A DNA stretch of 64,000 nucleotides from JAAYCI01 sp031551695. Its GTDB lineage: Bacteria; Bacillota; Clostridia; Oscillospirales; Ruminococcaceae. Shown here one piece after another: positions 40,818-49,198 of the stretch. Position 1 is the first letter of the stretch. Each line of letters begins with the position of its first letter. Made by a program: the position numbers and the translations under genes. The stretch covers positions 53,215-117,214 of the forward strand of contig JAVBNG010000009.1 in NCBI GenBank assembly GCA_031551695.1, read 5' to 3'. The notes below the pieces were generated by a model that did no database searches, was not told the DNA's origin, and was given only the letters and a program-made list of their open reading frames with translations.

Positions 40818-41825
40818 ATGAGCAACACCATCATTCCTGAAGGGTACCGTTCCACATTGAGTTTGTACGACACGCAGAACGCCATTGGCAAAGTGAAGCG
40901 CGGGTTCGAAGACAGATTATCCGCGGCGCTGAATTTGAAGCGTGTGTCCGCCCCGCTGTTTGTGGACCCGAAAAGCGGCCTGAACGACGATTTGAACGGC
41001 GTGGAGCGACCCGTCACCTTCGACATAAAAGAGACCGGCACCGAGGCGCAGGTGGTGCACAGCCTTGCCAAATGGAAACGCATGGCCTTGCACCGCTACG
41101 ATTTCCACCCCGGCAAGGGCCTTTACACCGATATGAACGCCATCCGCCGCGATGAGGACATGGACAACCTCCACTCCATTTACGTGGACCAGTGGGACTG
41201 GGAAAAGGTGTTGCCCGAGGCAAGGCGCAACGAAGAATACCTGCGCGCCACCGTAACGGCCATTGTGGACGCCATGTGCGACACCTATAACATGCTGCAG
41301 GTGGACTATGACCTGCCCGAAGGCCTGATGTCCCGCGACGTGCATTTCATCACCACGCAGGCCCTGGAGGACCAGTACCCCGCCCTCACGCCGAAGCAGC
41401 GGGAAGACGCGCTGGCGAAGGAGCACGGCACGGCCTTTTTGATGCAGATTGGCGGCGTGCTGAACAGCGGCCAAAAGCACGACGGCCGCGCGCCGGACTA
41501 TGACGACTGGAGCCTGAACGGCGACATCTTGGTGTGGAACCCGGTGCTGGGCCGTGCCATCGAGCTTTCCAGCATGGGCATTCGTGTGGACGCCGAGACC
41601 CTGGATGCGCAATTGACCACGGCCGGCTGCGACGACCGCCGCGCCCTGCCTTTCCACAAAATGCTGCTGGCGGGCGAGTTGCCCCTCACCATCGGCGGCG
41701 GCATAGGCCAAAGCCGCCTGTGCCTGCACATGTTGGGCAAGGCCCACATTGGCGAAGTGCAATGCAGCCTGTGGGACGACGAAAGCCGCGCCGCCTGCGA
41801 AAAGGCAGGCATCATCCTGCTGTAA
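40818..41825 (+). CDS. asnA: Aspartate--ammonia ligase (asparagine synthetase A)
   Basis: A 335-residue cytosolic enzyme making asparagine from aspartate, ammonia and ATP; class II tRNA-synthetase fold. Motifs: VSAPLFVDPKSGLNDDLNG, VVHSLAKWKRMAL, GLYTDMNAIRRDED, SIYVDQWDWEKV and the C-terminal LTIGGGIGQSRLCLHML. Length matches E. coli AsnA (about 330). The frame is open 20 codons upstream; ATG 40818 with GAAAGGGGT before it gives the normal N-terminus. Monocistronic between two terminators. Confidence 0.97.
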   Translation: MSNTIIPEGYRSTLSLYDTQNAIGKVKRGFEDRLSAALNLKRVSAPLFVDPKSGLNDDLNGVERPVTFDIKETGTEAQVVHSLAKWKRMALHRYDFHPGKGLYTDMNAIRRDEDMDNLHSIYVDQWDWEKVLPEARRNEEYLRATVTAIVDAMCDTYNMLQVDYDLPEGLMSRDVHFITTQALEDQYPALTPKQREDALAKEHGTAFLMQIGGVLNSGQKHDGRAPDYDDWSLNGDILVWNPVLGRAIELSSMGIRVDAETLDAQLTTAGCDDRRALPFHKMLLAGELPLTIGGGIGQSRLCLHMLGKAHIGEVQCSLWDDESRAACEKAGIILL

Positions 41826-41856
41826 AGCCGGCAAAAAGCACAGCAACCGACACTGC

Positions 41857-41898
41857 AAAATCACCGTGCTCACAGTTCCTGTGGCGCGGTGATTTTTT
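41857..41898 (+). terminator. asnA terminator
   Basis: AAAATCACCG / CGGTGATTTT arms around a 20-base loop, ending in T6. Confidence 0.8.
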
Positions 41899-41944
41899 GT
41901 TTTGTACAAATTATTAATTTTTATCGCAAATTTTATGGCAATTA

Positions 41945-41973
41945 TTGACAAATTTATCTTGTTTCGATATAAT
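41945..41973 (+). promoter_or_regulatory. Perfect consensus promoter of the chemoreceptor gene
   Basis: TTGACA (41945-41950), 17-bp spacer, TATAAT (41968-41973), about 105 bases before the ATG. Confidence 0.85.
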
Positions 41974-42079
41974 TTTCACAATCATAATATAAATCATGCA
42001 CGAAAAAAATGCGGCACGCTTATGACTCTCCCAAAAGTGACCTGCGGAGAGTGGACACGGGAACAACAGGAGGTATTGA

Positions 42080-43792
42080 ATGCGCAAAAAAATTGTCATG
42101 TCCCTGGGGCTGCTTCTGCTGCTCATTCTGATCATCGGGGGAACTTCCCTCATCATGCTGACCCAGGTGCGCAAAGCCTCGGCGGAACTGGACACCGCAA
42201 ATACCATGACCACCGAAGTGAACAATATTGAGATGCAGCACTACCGCTGGCTGCAGGGCCTTACCCTCACGGTGTACGATGGGGCCGAGTTTACCGGCTC
42301 TCTGGATTCCACCGCCTGTTCACTGGGCAAGTGGCTCACATCCGCCACGGTGCAGGCGCAAACGGACCCCGCCTTCCTGGCGCTTACCGATAGCCTGCAG
42401 GCCCCGCACGAGGCCATCCACGCCGCGGCGGGCAACATCGTGTCAGAGCTTGAGACAGGCAACCAGGAAGCCGCCGAAGTGATTTTCCATAGCGAGGTGC
42501 TGCCAAGCCTGGAAAAGACCATCGCCGCACTAGACGAAATCAATGTTTATGCTGAGGGTGTAATGGCCCAAAAACAGGCCCGCTGCGACTTTCTGTTCCT
42601 GCTTGCCATCTGGCTCATCGCGGGCATCGCGGTACTCAGCGTAGCGGGCGGCTCGGCGCTCATACTGCTCATGATCAAGCAGGTCGTGCCGCCGCTGCAG
42701 CAGCTGACCGCGGCCGCAAACGGCCTTGCAAAAGGCAATGTAGACATCAGCGTGCCCCCCGCAAGCAAGGATGAACTGGGGGAACTGGCCACGGCCTTCC
42801 GCGGCATGGCGGACGGCATCCGGGAACAGGCGCTGGTAATGGGCAAAATCGCCGAGGGGGACTACACCGTGAGCGTGCCCGTGCGCGGTGAAGAGGACCT
42901 GATGAACCGGGCCATCAACCAAATGCTGGAAAGCAGCAACAGCGCCATGGCGCAAATCCGCCTCACGGCGGATGGCGTGGCCGCCGGCGCCATGCAAATT
43001 TCCAGCGGTTCCCAGCTTTTGGCAAGCGGTAGCAGCCAGCAGTCCGCCACATTGCAGGAACTCTCCGCCGCCATCGCGGAGATCCAGTCCCAGGCCGTCT
43101 CCAACAGCAAGCTGGCCACCGGCACCGTGGCCGACGTAAACGAGGCGGGCCGCCTGATGGGCGAAAGCCTCGGCTATATGGACGAAATGACCGGCGCCAT
43201 GCGCGCCATTGACGAAAGCAGCAACAACATTGCCAAGGTCATCAAGGTTATTGACGACATTGCGTTCCAAACGAATATCCTTGCCCTGAACGCGGCGGTG
43301 GAAGCCGCCCGCGCCGGGCAACACGGCAAGGGATTTGCCGTGGTAGCGGACGAAGTGCGCAGCCTGGCCGCCAAAAGCGCCGAAGCCGCCCAGGAGACCG
43401 CCGCCCTGATTGAGCGCAGCGTGGAAAGCGTGGCCCGCGGCAACGCAGTGGCGGCCAAAACCGGTATAAGCCTTGGCAAGGTGGGCGAAATTGCCGCCGG
43501 AAACGCCGAGGCCATGGGCAAAATGAGCGAGTCCTCCGTGCGGCAAACGGAGGCCATCCGCGAAGTGACCGAAGGCGTTGAGGAAATTGCCAAAGTGGTG
43601 CACGCAAACAGCGCAAACGCGGAAGAAAGCGCCGCCAGCGCCGAGGAACTGAACGCCCAAAGCGATCTTTTGGCCCAGGTGGTGTCTCATTTCCACCTGC
43701 GCGAGGGTGCCGGAACCCCCGCCCTGCCCACGCATAAAATCCTGGGAAAAGAGGCGGGGCCCATCTACCTTTCAGACAGCGCCGCGATGTAA
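42080..43792 (+). CDS. Methyl-accepting chemotaxis protein with extracytoplasmic CZB-like zinc domain
   Basis: A 570-residue receptor: TM1 about 7-28, sensor region 30-165, TM2 about 170-195, HAMP about 196-250 (QVVPPLQQLTAAANGLAKG), and a signalling domain to about 540 with the tip IDDIAFQTNILALNAAVEAA and AGQHGKGFAVVADEVRSLA. The sensor region has His54 (HYRWL), Cys80 in ACSLGKW, His110 and His114 (PHEAIH), the three-His one-Cys pattern of CZB zinc-binding domains, here outside the membrane rather than at the cytosolic C-terminus. AGGAGG precedes the ATG. No che operon is near, so it is a stand-alone receptor. It implies motility or another MCP-coupled output. Confidence 0.9.
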   Translation: MRKKIVMSLGLLLLLILIIGGTSLIMLTQVRKASAELDTANTMTTEVNNIEMQHYRWLQGLTLTVYDGAEFTGSLDSTACSLGKWLTSATVQAQTDPAFLALTDSLQAPHEAIHAAAGNIVSELETGNQEAAEVIFHSEVLPSLEKTIAALDEINVYAEGVMAQKQARCDFLFLLAIWLIAGIAVLSVAGGSALILLMIKQVVPPLQQLTAAANGLAKGNVDISVPPASKDELGELATAFRGMADGIREQALVMGKIAEGDYTVSVPVRGEEDLMNRAINQMLESSNSAMAQIRLTADGVAAGAMQISSGSQLLASGSSQQSATLQELSAAIAEIQSQAVSNSKLATGTVADVNEAGRLMGESLGYMDEMTGAMRAIDESSNNIAKVIKVIDDIAFQTNILALNAAVEAARAGQHGKGFAVVADEVRSLAAKSAEAAQETAALIERSVESVARGNAVAAKTGISLGKVGEIAAGNAEAMGKMSESSVRQTEAIREVTEGVEEIAKVVHANSANAEESAASAEELNAQSDLLAQVVSHFHLREGAGTPALPTHKILGKEAGPIYLSDSAAM

Positions 43793-43843
43793 ACGCATGG
43801 ATGATGCAAAAACACATAACGCGGTTTGACAATGTACATACGC

Positions 43844-43876
43844 AAAAACCGGCCGGATTCTCCGGCCGGTTTTTTG
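43844..43876. terminator. Bidirectional terminator between the MCP and ABC exporter genes
   Basis: AAAACCGGCCGGA / TCCGGCCGGTTTTT around a short loop; T6 on the plus side and T5 on the minus side. It serves convergent genes. Confidence 0.88.
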
Positions 43877-43901
43877 CTGTATCGTCGTTTGCTAAAATTC
43901 G

Positions 43902-45491
43902 TCAGCCCTGAAGGTCCCTCCGGCGGTAGCCCACATAGCCCGCCGCCGTGAGCAAAACCGCAAGCAGCACCAAAACCGCGATGGGCAAAACGGAGAACTC
44001 CTCCACCGGCATCTGCGGCACAAAGTTGAACGGGCTTAAATACCCCACCCACTCGTCCAGCTGCATCAGCCGGGCAATGTAGCCGGCTAAAAAGCCGTAC
44101 ACCAGCAGCACCCAAACGGCCGCCGTGGCCCGGGGTAAAAGGCCCGTAAGCGCGAACGCCAGGCCGCACAGCACCATCATGGCGGGCACGTAGGCCATGC
44201 CTGCCGCCATAATTTGGCCGAAGGGCACGGGCTCTGCCATAGTGGCAAAGGCCGACGCCCACAGCCCCAGCGACGTCATGAACATCATCACCGCGCAGGC
44301 CGCCATGGAAAGCACCACATAGGCCGTCATCATCCGCGCACGGCTTACGCTGCGCGCGGCAAGGTGCTCGGTTTTGTTGCCCTTTTCCTCAGCACGCAGC
44401 CGCAGCGCCAGCGCCACCGCCGGAATCACCGCCGCCAGCGCCAGCACCGACATCAGCATGGCCAAAAACTGCTCTGTAAGCGTGAAATCCATATTAGACA
44501 TGATGGCTTTCAAAAAATCGCTGGAGTCCAAAAATCCCTCCATGTCGCCGAACACGGAACCGTACATGGTGCCGAACACGAAGAGCCCCACGGCCCACGC
44601 GGCCACCATGCCGCGGTTCAGCCGCCAGGCAAGGCCCAGGGGCGAGCGCATCCACCGTTTGGCGCGCCGCCTGCCGGCCCGCTGGGGCAACAGGCCCGCG
44701 TCCATGTCGCGCCTGCCCTGCAAAAGATACGCGGGAACACACAGCGCCAGGGCAACCAACAGGGTGATAACAAGCGGCCACGGGGTTTCGTCCACATATG
44801 GCTTGGCCCGCACGGGCAGCCCCAGCAGGGACACCACGCTTAAGGGCTCATTGCCCAAATCCCCCACGGCGCGCAGCATGTAGCACAGGGCAAAAAACGC
44901 CATGGCAATGCCCGTGGCCGAACGGGAAGAGGCCGCCGCCTGCACAATGAGCGCCGTGGCCGCCGCGAATGCAAACCCCGCCACGCCAAGGCACAGGCCA
45001 TAGTATAAATTGCCAAGGAACGGCATGCTCTCGATGCCAAGCAGGCCGAAAATTACCACGTGCTCCGCCGCGATGGCGACGTCGAACACCAACATGCACA
45101 CAAGCGTCGCCGTCAGGTTCGCCATGCGGCCCACCGGCAGGGACAACACCATTTCAAGCCGCCCCAGCTCCTCCGCCTTACGCGTGTGGCGCACAACCAG
45201 CAAAATGTTCGCAATGGCCACGGCAATCATGGTGATGAGCAGCATCTCGTGGGCCATCATGGCGCCGGTGGTGTAATTGGAAATGCCGTAGCCGATGCCG
45301 AACAGCGCCGTCATGGCCGGGTTCGTCATAGTAAGCGCCATGGCCTCGCGCTCGGCCTCGCCGCTGAACATGCCCTCAAACACCAGCGGCACCGTAACGG
45401 CAAACACGCCCAAAATCACCAGCCACAATACAAGGCGCAGCCAGTCCCGCCGCAACAGCAGGCGGCAAAGCCTTAATGCTCCAGCATTCAT
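43902..45491 (-). CDS. ABC-2 type transporter permease
   Basis: A 529-residue polytopic membrane protein with about 12 hydrophobic helices in two halves (LVILGVFAVTVPLVF start; second half from VAAWAVGLFVFGTMYG), i.e. a fused double ABC-2 permease of the kind found with TetR-regulated drug or lipid exporters. A cytosolic RAGRRRAKRWMRSPLG linker joins the halves. Its start overlaps the ATPase stop (ATGA). Substrate not determinable. Likely function: efflux or membrane-stress export controlled by the TetR gene first in the operon. Confidence 0.88.
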   Translation of the reverse strand: MNAGALRLCRLLLRRDWLRLVLWLVILGVFAVTVPLVFEGMFSGEAEREAMALTMTNPAMTALFGIGYGISNYTTGAMMAHEMLLITMIAVAIANILLVVRHTRKAEELGRLEMVLSLPVGRMANLTATLVCMLVFDVAIAAEHVVIFGLLGIESMPFLGNLYYGLCLGVAGFAFAAATALIVQAAASSRSATGIAMAFFALCYMLRAVGDLGNEPLSVVSLLGLPVRAKPYVDETPWPLVITLLVALALCVPAYLLQGRRDMDAGLLPQRAGRRRAKRWMRSPLGLAWRLNRGMVAAWAVGLFVFGTMYGSVFGDMEGFLDSSDFLKAIMSNMDFTLTEQFLAMLMSVLALAAVIPAVALALRLRAEEKGNKTEHLAARSVSRARMMTAYVVLSMAACAVMMFMTSLGLWASAFATMAEPVPFGQIMAAGMAYVPAMMVLCGLAFALTGLLPRATAAVWVLLVYGFLAGYIARLMQLDEWVGYLSPFNFVPQMPVEEFSVLPIAVLVLLAVLLTAAGYVGYRRRDLQG

Positions 45492-46372
45492 TTTTCCGCG
45501 CCCCCTTCGTACCGGCTCATGAACAGCTCTTCTAACGTTGGCGGCGCGCTTTCGAGGCGCGTAACGCCGCTGGGCGCCACCGCCTTCAAAAAGGCGTCCA
45601 TGTGGCCGGGGTCTATCAGGAACACCTCGGCCGCGCCGTCCGTTTCCCGGTTTGCCACGCCGGGCAGCGCCCCGGGCAGCGGGGTTTCAGTTTCCAGCAC
45701 CACGCGGGTCTGGCGCAAATGGCGCAGCTGGGCCAGCGTGCCCGTTTCCACCACTTTGCCCTCTTTGATAATACCCACCCGGTCGCACAGCTGTTCCACC
45801 TCGGACAAAATGTGGCTGGACAAAAACACGGTTTTGCCCTGCTCTTTCATTTCGCGCACGCATTCTTTGAACACCTGCTCCATCAGCGGGTCCAGCCCGC
45901 TGGTGGGTTCATCCAGGATGTACAGGTCGGCCTCGGCGGCAAAGGCGGCCACCAGCGCCACCTTTTGCCGGTTGCCTTTGGAGTAGGTGCGGCATTTTTT
46001 GGCAGGGTCCAGCGCAAAGCGGCGGATCATCTCCTCCCGCCGGCTTTTGTTGTTCCCGCCCCGCAGGGACACGAACAAATCGATCACCTCGCCGCCTGTC
46101 AGGTTGCCCCACAGGCTCACATCGCCCGGCACATAGGCAATGCGCTTGTGCAGGTCCACGGCGTCCATCCACACGTCGCGCCCAAACAGCGCGGCCGTGC
46201 CCGCGCTACGGCGCAAAATGCCCAGCAGCACGCGGATGGTGGTGGTTTTGCCTGCGCCGTTCGGCCCGATGAACCCGTAAATCTCGCCCTGCTCCACCGC
46301 CAGGTCCACGCCGTTCAAAGCCTGGAACTTGCCGTAGCGTTTTTTCAGTCCTTTTGTTTCCAGCACGCTCAT
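45488..46372 (-). CDS. ABC transporter ATP-binding protein (exporter)
   Basis: A 294-residue ATPase of the CcmA/DrrA class: Walker A GPNGAGKTTTIRVLLG (about 37-52), signature TYSKGNRQKVALVAAFA (Ser-Lys-Gly in place of Ser-Gly-Gly, common in this class), Walker B LYILDEPTSGLDPL and switch His in LSSHILSEVEQL. The C-terminal ~80 residues form the DrrA-type tail. It overlaps its neighbours at both ends by 4 bases, so the three genes are translationally coupled. Confidence 0.93.
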   Translation of the reverse strand: MSVLETKGLKKRYGKFQALNGVDLAVEQGEIYGFIGPNGAGKTTTIRVLLGILRRSAGTAALFGRDVWMDAVDLHKRIAYVPGDVSLWGNLTGGEVIDLFVSLRGGNNKSRREEMIRRFALDPAKKCRTYSKGNRQKVALVAAFAAEADLYILDEPTSGLDPLMEQVFKECVREMKEQGKTVFLSSHILSEVEQLCDRVGIIKEGKVVETGTLAQLRHLRQTRVVLETETPLPGALPGVANRETDGAAEVFLIDPGHMDAFLKAVAPSGVTRLESAPPTLEELFMSRYEGGAEK

Positions 46373-47040
46373 TTTTCGTCTGCCTCCCCTGTATTGTCCT
46401 TATAGAAGATTCGTTTCAGCACCGCGATAAACTGGTAGTAATCATCCCAGTATTTCTGCCACGAATCGCCGATGTCCGCCGACTGCCAAACATCGCTGTC
46501 CGCCTCCATGCGGGCCACCATGTCCTTTTCATAGCCCTCGATGATCCACCCCACCATCCGCCGCATCATCACGGGGTCCACATCTGTGCGGAAGGCGGAT
46601 AGGTTTTCCTGCCTGGCCACTTTTTTACGGGCGTCGTTGACGATGTCGTCATATTTTTTCCGCACCTCCGGCCGCAGGTGGCTGCGGTCTTTCATCACGA
46701 AAACCATGCCCATGAAGCGCAGCACCTCTCCGTTTTCGCGCTGGTACTCCAGCTTCAGCTTTGCTATGCACAGAAGGCGGTCGAAATAATCCGGTTCGTT
46801 CGCCGCCAGCAGCGCGCCGAAATGGGCCACGGTGCTGTCCAGCGCACGGTCCACCAAGTCGTTGAACAGTTCGTTTTTGCTGTTGAAATAATAAAACAGC
46901 GTGCCCTTGCTGATGCCCGCAGCCTGCACCATACGGTTGGTGGAGGCGTTTTTATAACCGTGCATGCCAAATTCGGCGTAGGCCGCGTTCAAAATGCGTT
47001 TTTGTTTGTCCTCCGGCAGTTCTGCAAACACCCGGTTCAC
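46369..47040 (-). CDS. TetR/AcrR family transcriptional regulator
   Basis: A 223-residue repressor-like protein. The N-terminal helix-turn-helix domain (about 10-58) reads KQKRILNAAYAEFGMHGYKN and ISKGTLFYYFNSKNELF, classic TetR; the C-terminal ~160 residues are the variable ligand and dimer domain. It is first in an operon with the exporter ATPase and permease. Two identical-arm dyads TGACC-5-GGTCA lie on its own promoter (47127-47174), so autorepression is likely, relieved by an exporter substrate. No strong ribosome binding site besides GAGGGGAGG. Confidence 0.93.
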   Translation of the reverse strand: MNRVFAELPEDKQKRILNAAYAEFGMHGYKNASTNRMVQAAGISKGTLFYYFNSKNELFNDLVDRALDSTVAHFGALLAANEPDYFDRLLCIAKLKLEYQRENGEVLRFMGMVFVMKDRSHLRPEVRKKYDDIVNDARKKVARQENLSAFRTDVDPVMMRRMVGWIIEGYEKDMVARMEADSDVWQSADIGDSWQKYWDDYYQFIAVLKRIFYKDNTGEADEK

Positions 47041-47126
47041 CGCGCGCCTCCCCTCTTTTTGCCGCTTTTACTGTCTGCGGCGGCGGGCACTTGGCACAGC
47101 CCTTTGAAAGCCCCTTTTTCCGCAAC

Positions 47127-47175
47127 TGACCACACCGGTCAACCACAGTATACCCCCACTGACCACTGCGGTCAA
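47127..47175 (-). promoter_or_regulatory. TetR-operon promoter with two TGACC-N5-GGTCA operators
   Basis: Minus strand: -35 TTGACC (plus 47170-47175), 17-bp spacer, -10 TATACT (47147-47152). Dyad 1 at 47160-47174 overlaps the -35; dyad 2 at 47127-47141 covers the start site. Each is TGACC-5-GGTCA; centres are 33 bp apart (three helical turns). Confidence 0.82.
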
Positions 47176-47184
47176 TGGTTTTGC

Positions 47185-47209
47185 AAAAAAAATCCCGCAC
47201 TGCGGGGAT
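47185..47209 (-). terminator. Terminator of the M20 amidohydrolase gene
   Basis: Minus strand: ATCCCCGCA / TGCGGGAT (one bulged base) followed by T8. It lies about 55 bases past the stop at 47265, with repeat copy C between. Confidence 0.75.
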
Positions 47210-47215
47210 GGATGC

Positions 47216-47260
47216 AGCACAAAGAAATACACGAGCGGAGGAAGGGCGGATGCGCATAAG
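47216..47260 (+). repeat. Truncated copy C of the dispersed repeat
   Basis: About 45 bp matching the left part of copies A and D: CACAAAGAAATACACGAGCG, then GCGGATGCGCATAAG. The right half, including the GCGCGGGC/TTTTTTGACA end, is missing. It stops 4 bases before the stop codon of the M20 gene and lies between that stop and its terminator. Confidence 0.65.
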
Positions 47261-47264
47261 CAAG

Positions 47265-48446
47265 TTAGCCCAAAGCGCCGTCTTCCAGCGCCAGCGCCGC
47301 CGCGCGGGCCAGGGTGGCCACCGCCGGGACCAATGCGGCTTCGTCCGCGCAAAAGTCATTTTTGTGCAGGGGCACGGGCGCCGTGCCCGGCGCGGTGATG
47401 CCCACGCGATAGTAAAAAATGGGCGCGTATTCGCCAAACACGGAAAAGTCGTCCGAGCCCAGCATGGGCTCCGGGGCCACCACATGTTCTTCGCCCACGG
47501 CCAGCACTGCGGCCCGCCGCGCAACGGCGGCAAGGCTTTCAGCGTTCACCAGCGGCGGCACATCGCGCATCAGTTCCACTTCGCAGCCGCAGCCATAGGC
47601 CGCCGCAATGCCCGTGGCAAGCGTCTTCACCCGCTCCTCCGCCATGGCCACCATGTCGGCGTCCAGCGCGCGGATGGAACCGGAGAGCACCATTTCATCC
47701 GGCACAAAAAACTCATGGTCACCCGCGTGTGCGTTGTGCACACCGCACACCAGTGCTCCCAGCGGGTCGGCGTTGCGGCTTACCACCGTTTGGATGCCCG
47801 CGATGACAGCCGCACCGGCCACCACCACGTCCACGCTCTCGTGGGGAAAGCCCGCCTGGCCGCCCTTGCCCACAAGCCGGATGCGGAACTTTGTTTTGCC
47901 CGCGGCCATGGGCCCCGCTTTGGCCCCGATGTTCCCGCTGGCAAAGGGCGCCGCGTGCAGCGAAAACAGCGCGTCCATGGGGCATACGTCGAACAGGCCG
48001 TTTTGCACCATTGCCCTGGCGCCCTGGGTCACTTCCTCCGCCGGTTGGAACACGAAGGCCACGTCGCCCGCCAGCTGTTCCCGGTGGGCGGCCAACACCC
48101 GCGCCGCGCCAACGGCCACCGCCGTGTGGAAGTCATGCCCGCAGGCGTGCATCACGCCGGGGGTCACGCTCACCACGGGGGCCGCCGGGTTTTCCCGCAC
48201 GGCCAGCGCGTCGATGTCTGCCCGGATGCCCACGGTTTTGCCCGGTTTTCCGCCGCGCAGCAGCGCCACAACCCCGGTGAACAAGCCAAGATCAATCAAC
48301 TCCAGACCCAGCCGCTCCATCTCTGCCTTGATGCACTCAGTAGTGCGCGTCTCGTGGAAGCTCAGCTCCGGGTGGCGGTGCAGGTCTCGGAACAGTTCGC
48401 GCAGGCTATCGTCCTCGTCTTTTGCCGCCTTCAAAAATGCGTCCAT
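47265..48446 (-). CDS. M20 family metallo-amidohydrolase / aminoacylase
   Basis: A 393-residue di-metal enzyme: LFRDLHRHPELSFHE, GIRADIDAL, HACGHDFHTAVAV (metal His/Asp), FQPAEEVTQGARAM (catalytic Glu pair), then a lid domain AGKTKFRIRLVGKGGQAGFP, and the final metal His near VPLHKNDFC. This is the IAA-amino acid hydrolase/HipO subgroup, which removes acyl groups from amino acids or peptides. The frame is open 48 codons upstream over the previous gene; ATG 48446, one base after the VUT stop and preceded by GGAGG, is preferred. It forms an operon with the VUT transporter gene. Confidence 0.92.
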   Translation of the reverse strand: MDAFLKAAKDEDDSLRELFRDLHRHPELSFHETRTTECIKAEMERLGLELIDLGLFTGVVALLRGGKPGKTVGIRADIDALAVRENPAAPVVSVTPGVMHACGHDFHTAVAVGAARVLAAHREQLAGDVAFVFQPAEEVTQGARAMVQNGLFDVCPMDALFSLHAAPFASGNIGAKAGPMAAGKTKFRIRLVGKGGQAGFPHESVDVVVAGAAVIAGIQTVVSRNADPLGALVCGVHNAHAGDHEFFVPDEMVLSGSIRALDADMVAMAEERVKTLATGIAAAYGCGCEVELMRDVPPLVNAESLAAVARRAAVLAVGEEHVVAPEPMLGSDDFSVFGEYAPIFYYRVGITAPGTAPVPLHKNDFCADEAALVPAVATLARAAALALEDGALG

Positions 48447-48447
48447 G

Positions 48448-49134
48448 TCACAAAGCCTCCCGCTTGGGCGTGGTGTTCCGCGCAACGTATACCGCCGGGG
48501 TGTCCAGCAGTGACGTAAAAATGAAAATGACATAGCTGGAAAGGATGATTTGGCCGATGGTGGGCCAGTCGTACACGCCGCCAAAGGCAAACACAGTGAA
48601 CAGGACCGCGTTTAGCAGCTGGCTGGCCAGCGTGGCCACGTTGTTGCGCAGCCACAGGTACGCCTTTGTGTGCCCGGTCGCTTTCCACAGGGCGTGGTAC
48701 AGCCAAACGTCGAAAAACTGGCAGATGGCATACACCGCCAGCGACGAAAGAATGACCCTGGGCGACGCGGCAAACAGCGCGCGCATGGCGCCGGCTGTCA
48801 AATCGCCCGCCGCGGGCGTGTACAGCAGCCAGCTTTGCGTGGCCACCAGAAACAGTACGTTTGTAACAAGGCCGATGGCCACCGCCTTGTTCGCGCTTTT
48901 TTTGCCCTGTGTCTCGGACAAAATATCCGTGCACAAAAAGGTGGACGCGAACAGCACATTGCCCAGCGTCATGTCCATGCCGTAGGCGTGCACCAGCATC
49001 AGCACCTCGATGTTGGCGGTAATGGTGGCAAACACGATGAAGCAATAGACCCCCATAGCGCCAAAAAAGCGGTACATCAGCACCGCCGCGGAAAAATAGA
49101 CCAGAACGGATGCAATCAATAATAACTCATTCAT
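48448..49134 (-). CDS. VUT family queuosine-precursor transporter (YhhQ-like)
   Basis: A 228-residue membrane protein with about 6 helices, matching the VUT/DUF165 family: VYCFIVFATITANIEVLM, TLGNVLFASTFLCTDILSETQGKK (the conserved acidic and basic loop), AICQFFDVWLYHALW and LRNNVATLASQLLNAVLFT. Family members import queuine or preQ1 for tRNA modification. No ribosome binding site precedes the ATG, and a -10-like TTATAT ends 4 bases before it, so a leaderless transcript is possible. It is followed by the M20 gene after one base. Confidence 0.85.
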   Translation of the reverse strand: MNELLLIASVLVYFSAAVLMYRFFGAMGVYCFIVFATITANIEVLMLVHAYGMDMTLGNVLFASTFLCTDILSETQGKKSANKAVAIGLVTNVLFLVATQSWLLYTPAAGDLTAGAMRALFAASPRVILSSLAVYAICQFFDVWLYHALWKATGHTKAYLWLRNNVATLASQLLNAVLFTVFAFGGVYDWPTIGQIILSSYVIFIFTSLLDTPAVYVARNTTPKREAL

Positions 49135-49138
49135 AGTA

Positions 49139-49169
49139 ATATAATGCTAGGCCGCCCCCCAAATGTCAA
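49139..49169 (-). promoter_or_regulatory. Candidate promoter giving a leaderless VUT transcript
   Basis: Minus strand: TTGACA (plus 49164-49169) with -10 CATTAT (49141-49146, 17-bp spacer) or TTATAT (49139-49144, 19-bp spacer). Either would start transcription at or very near the ATG at 49134. Confidence 0.45.
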
Positions 49170-49198
49170 GCGGCGGCGGCCGAAAAGAACGAGCCGCT

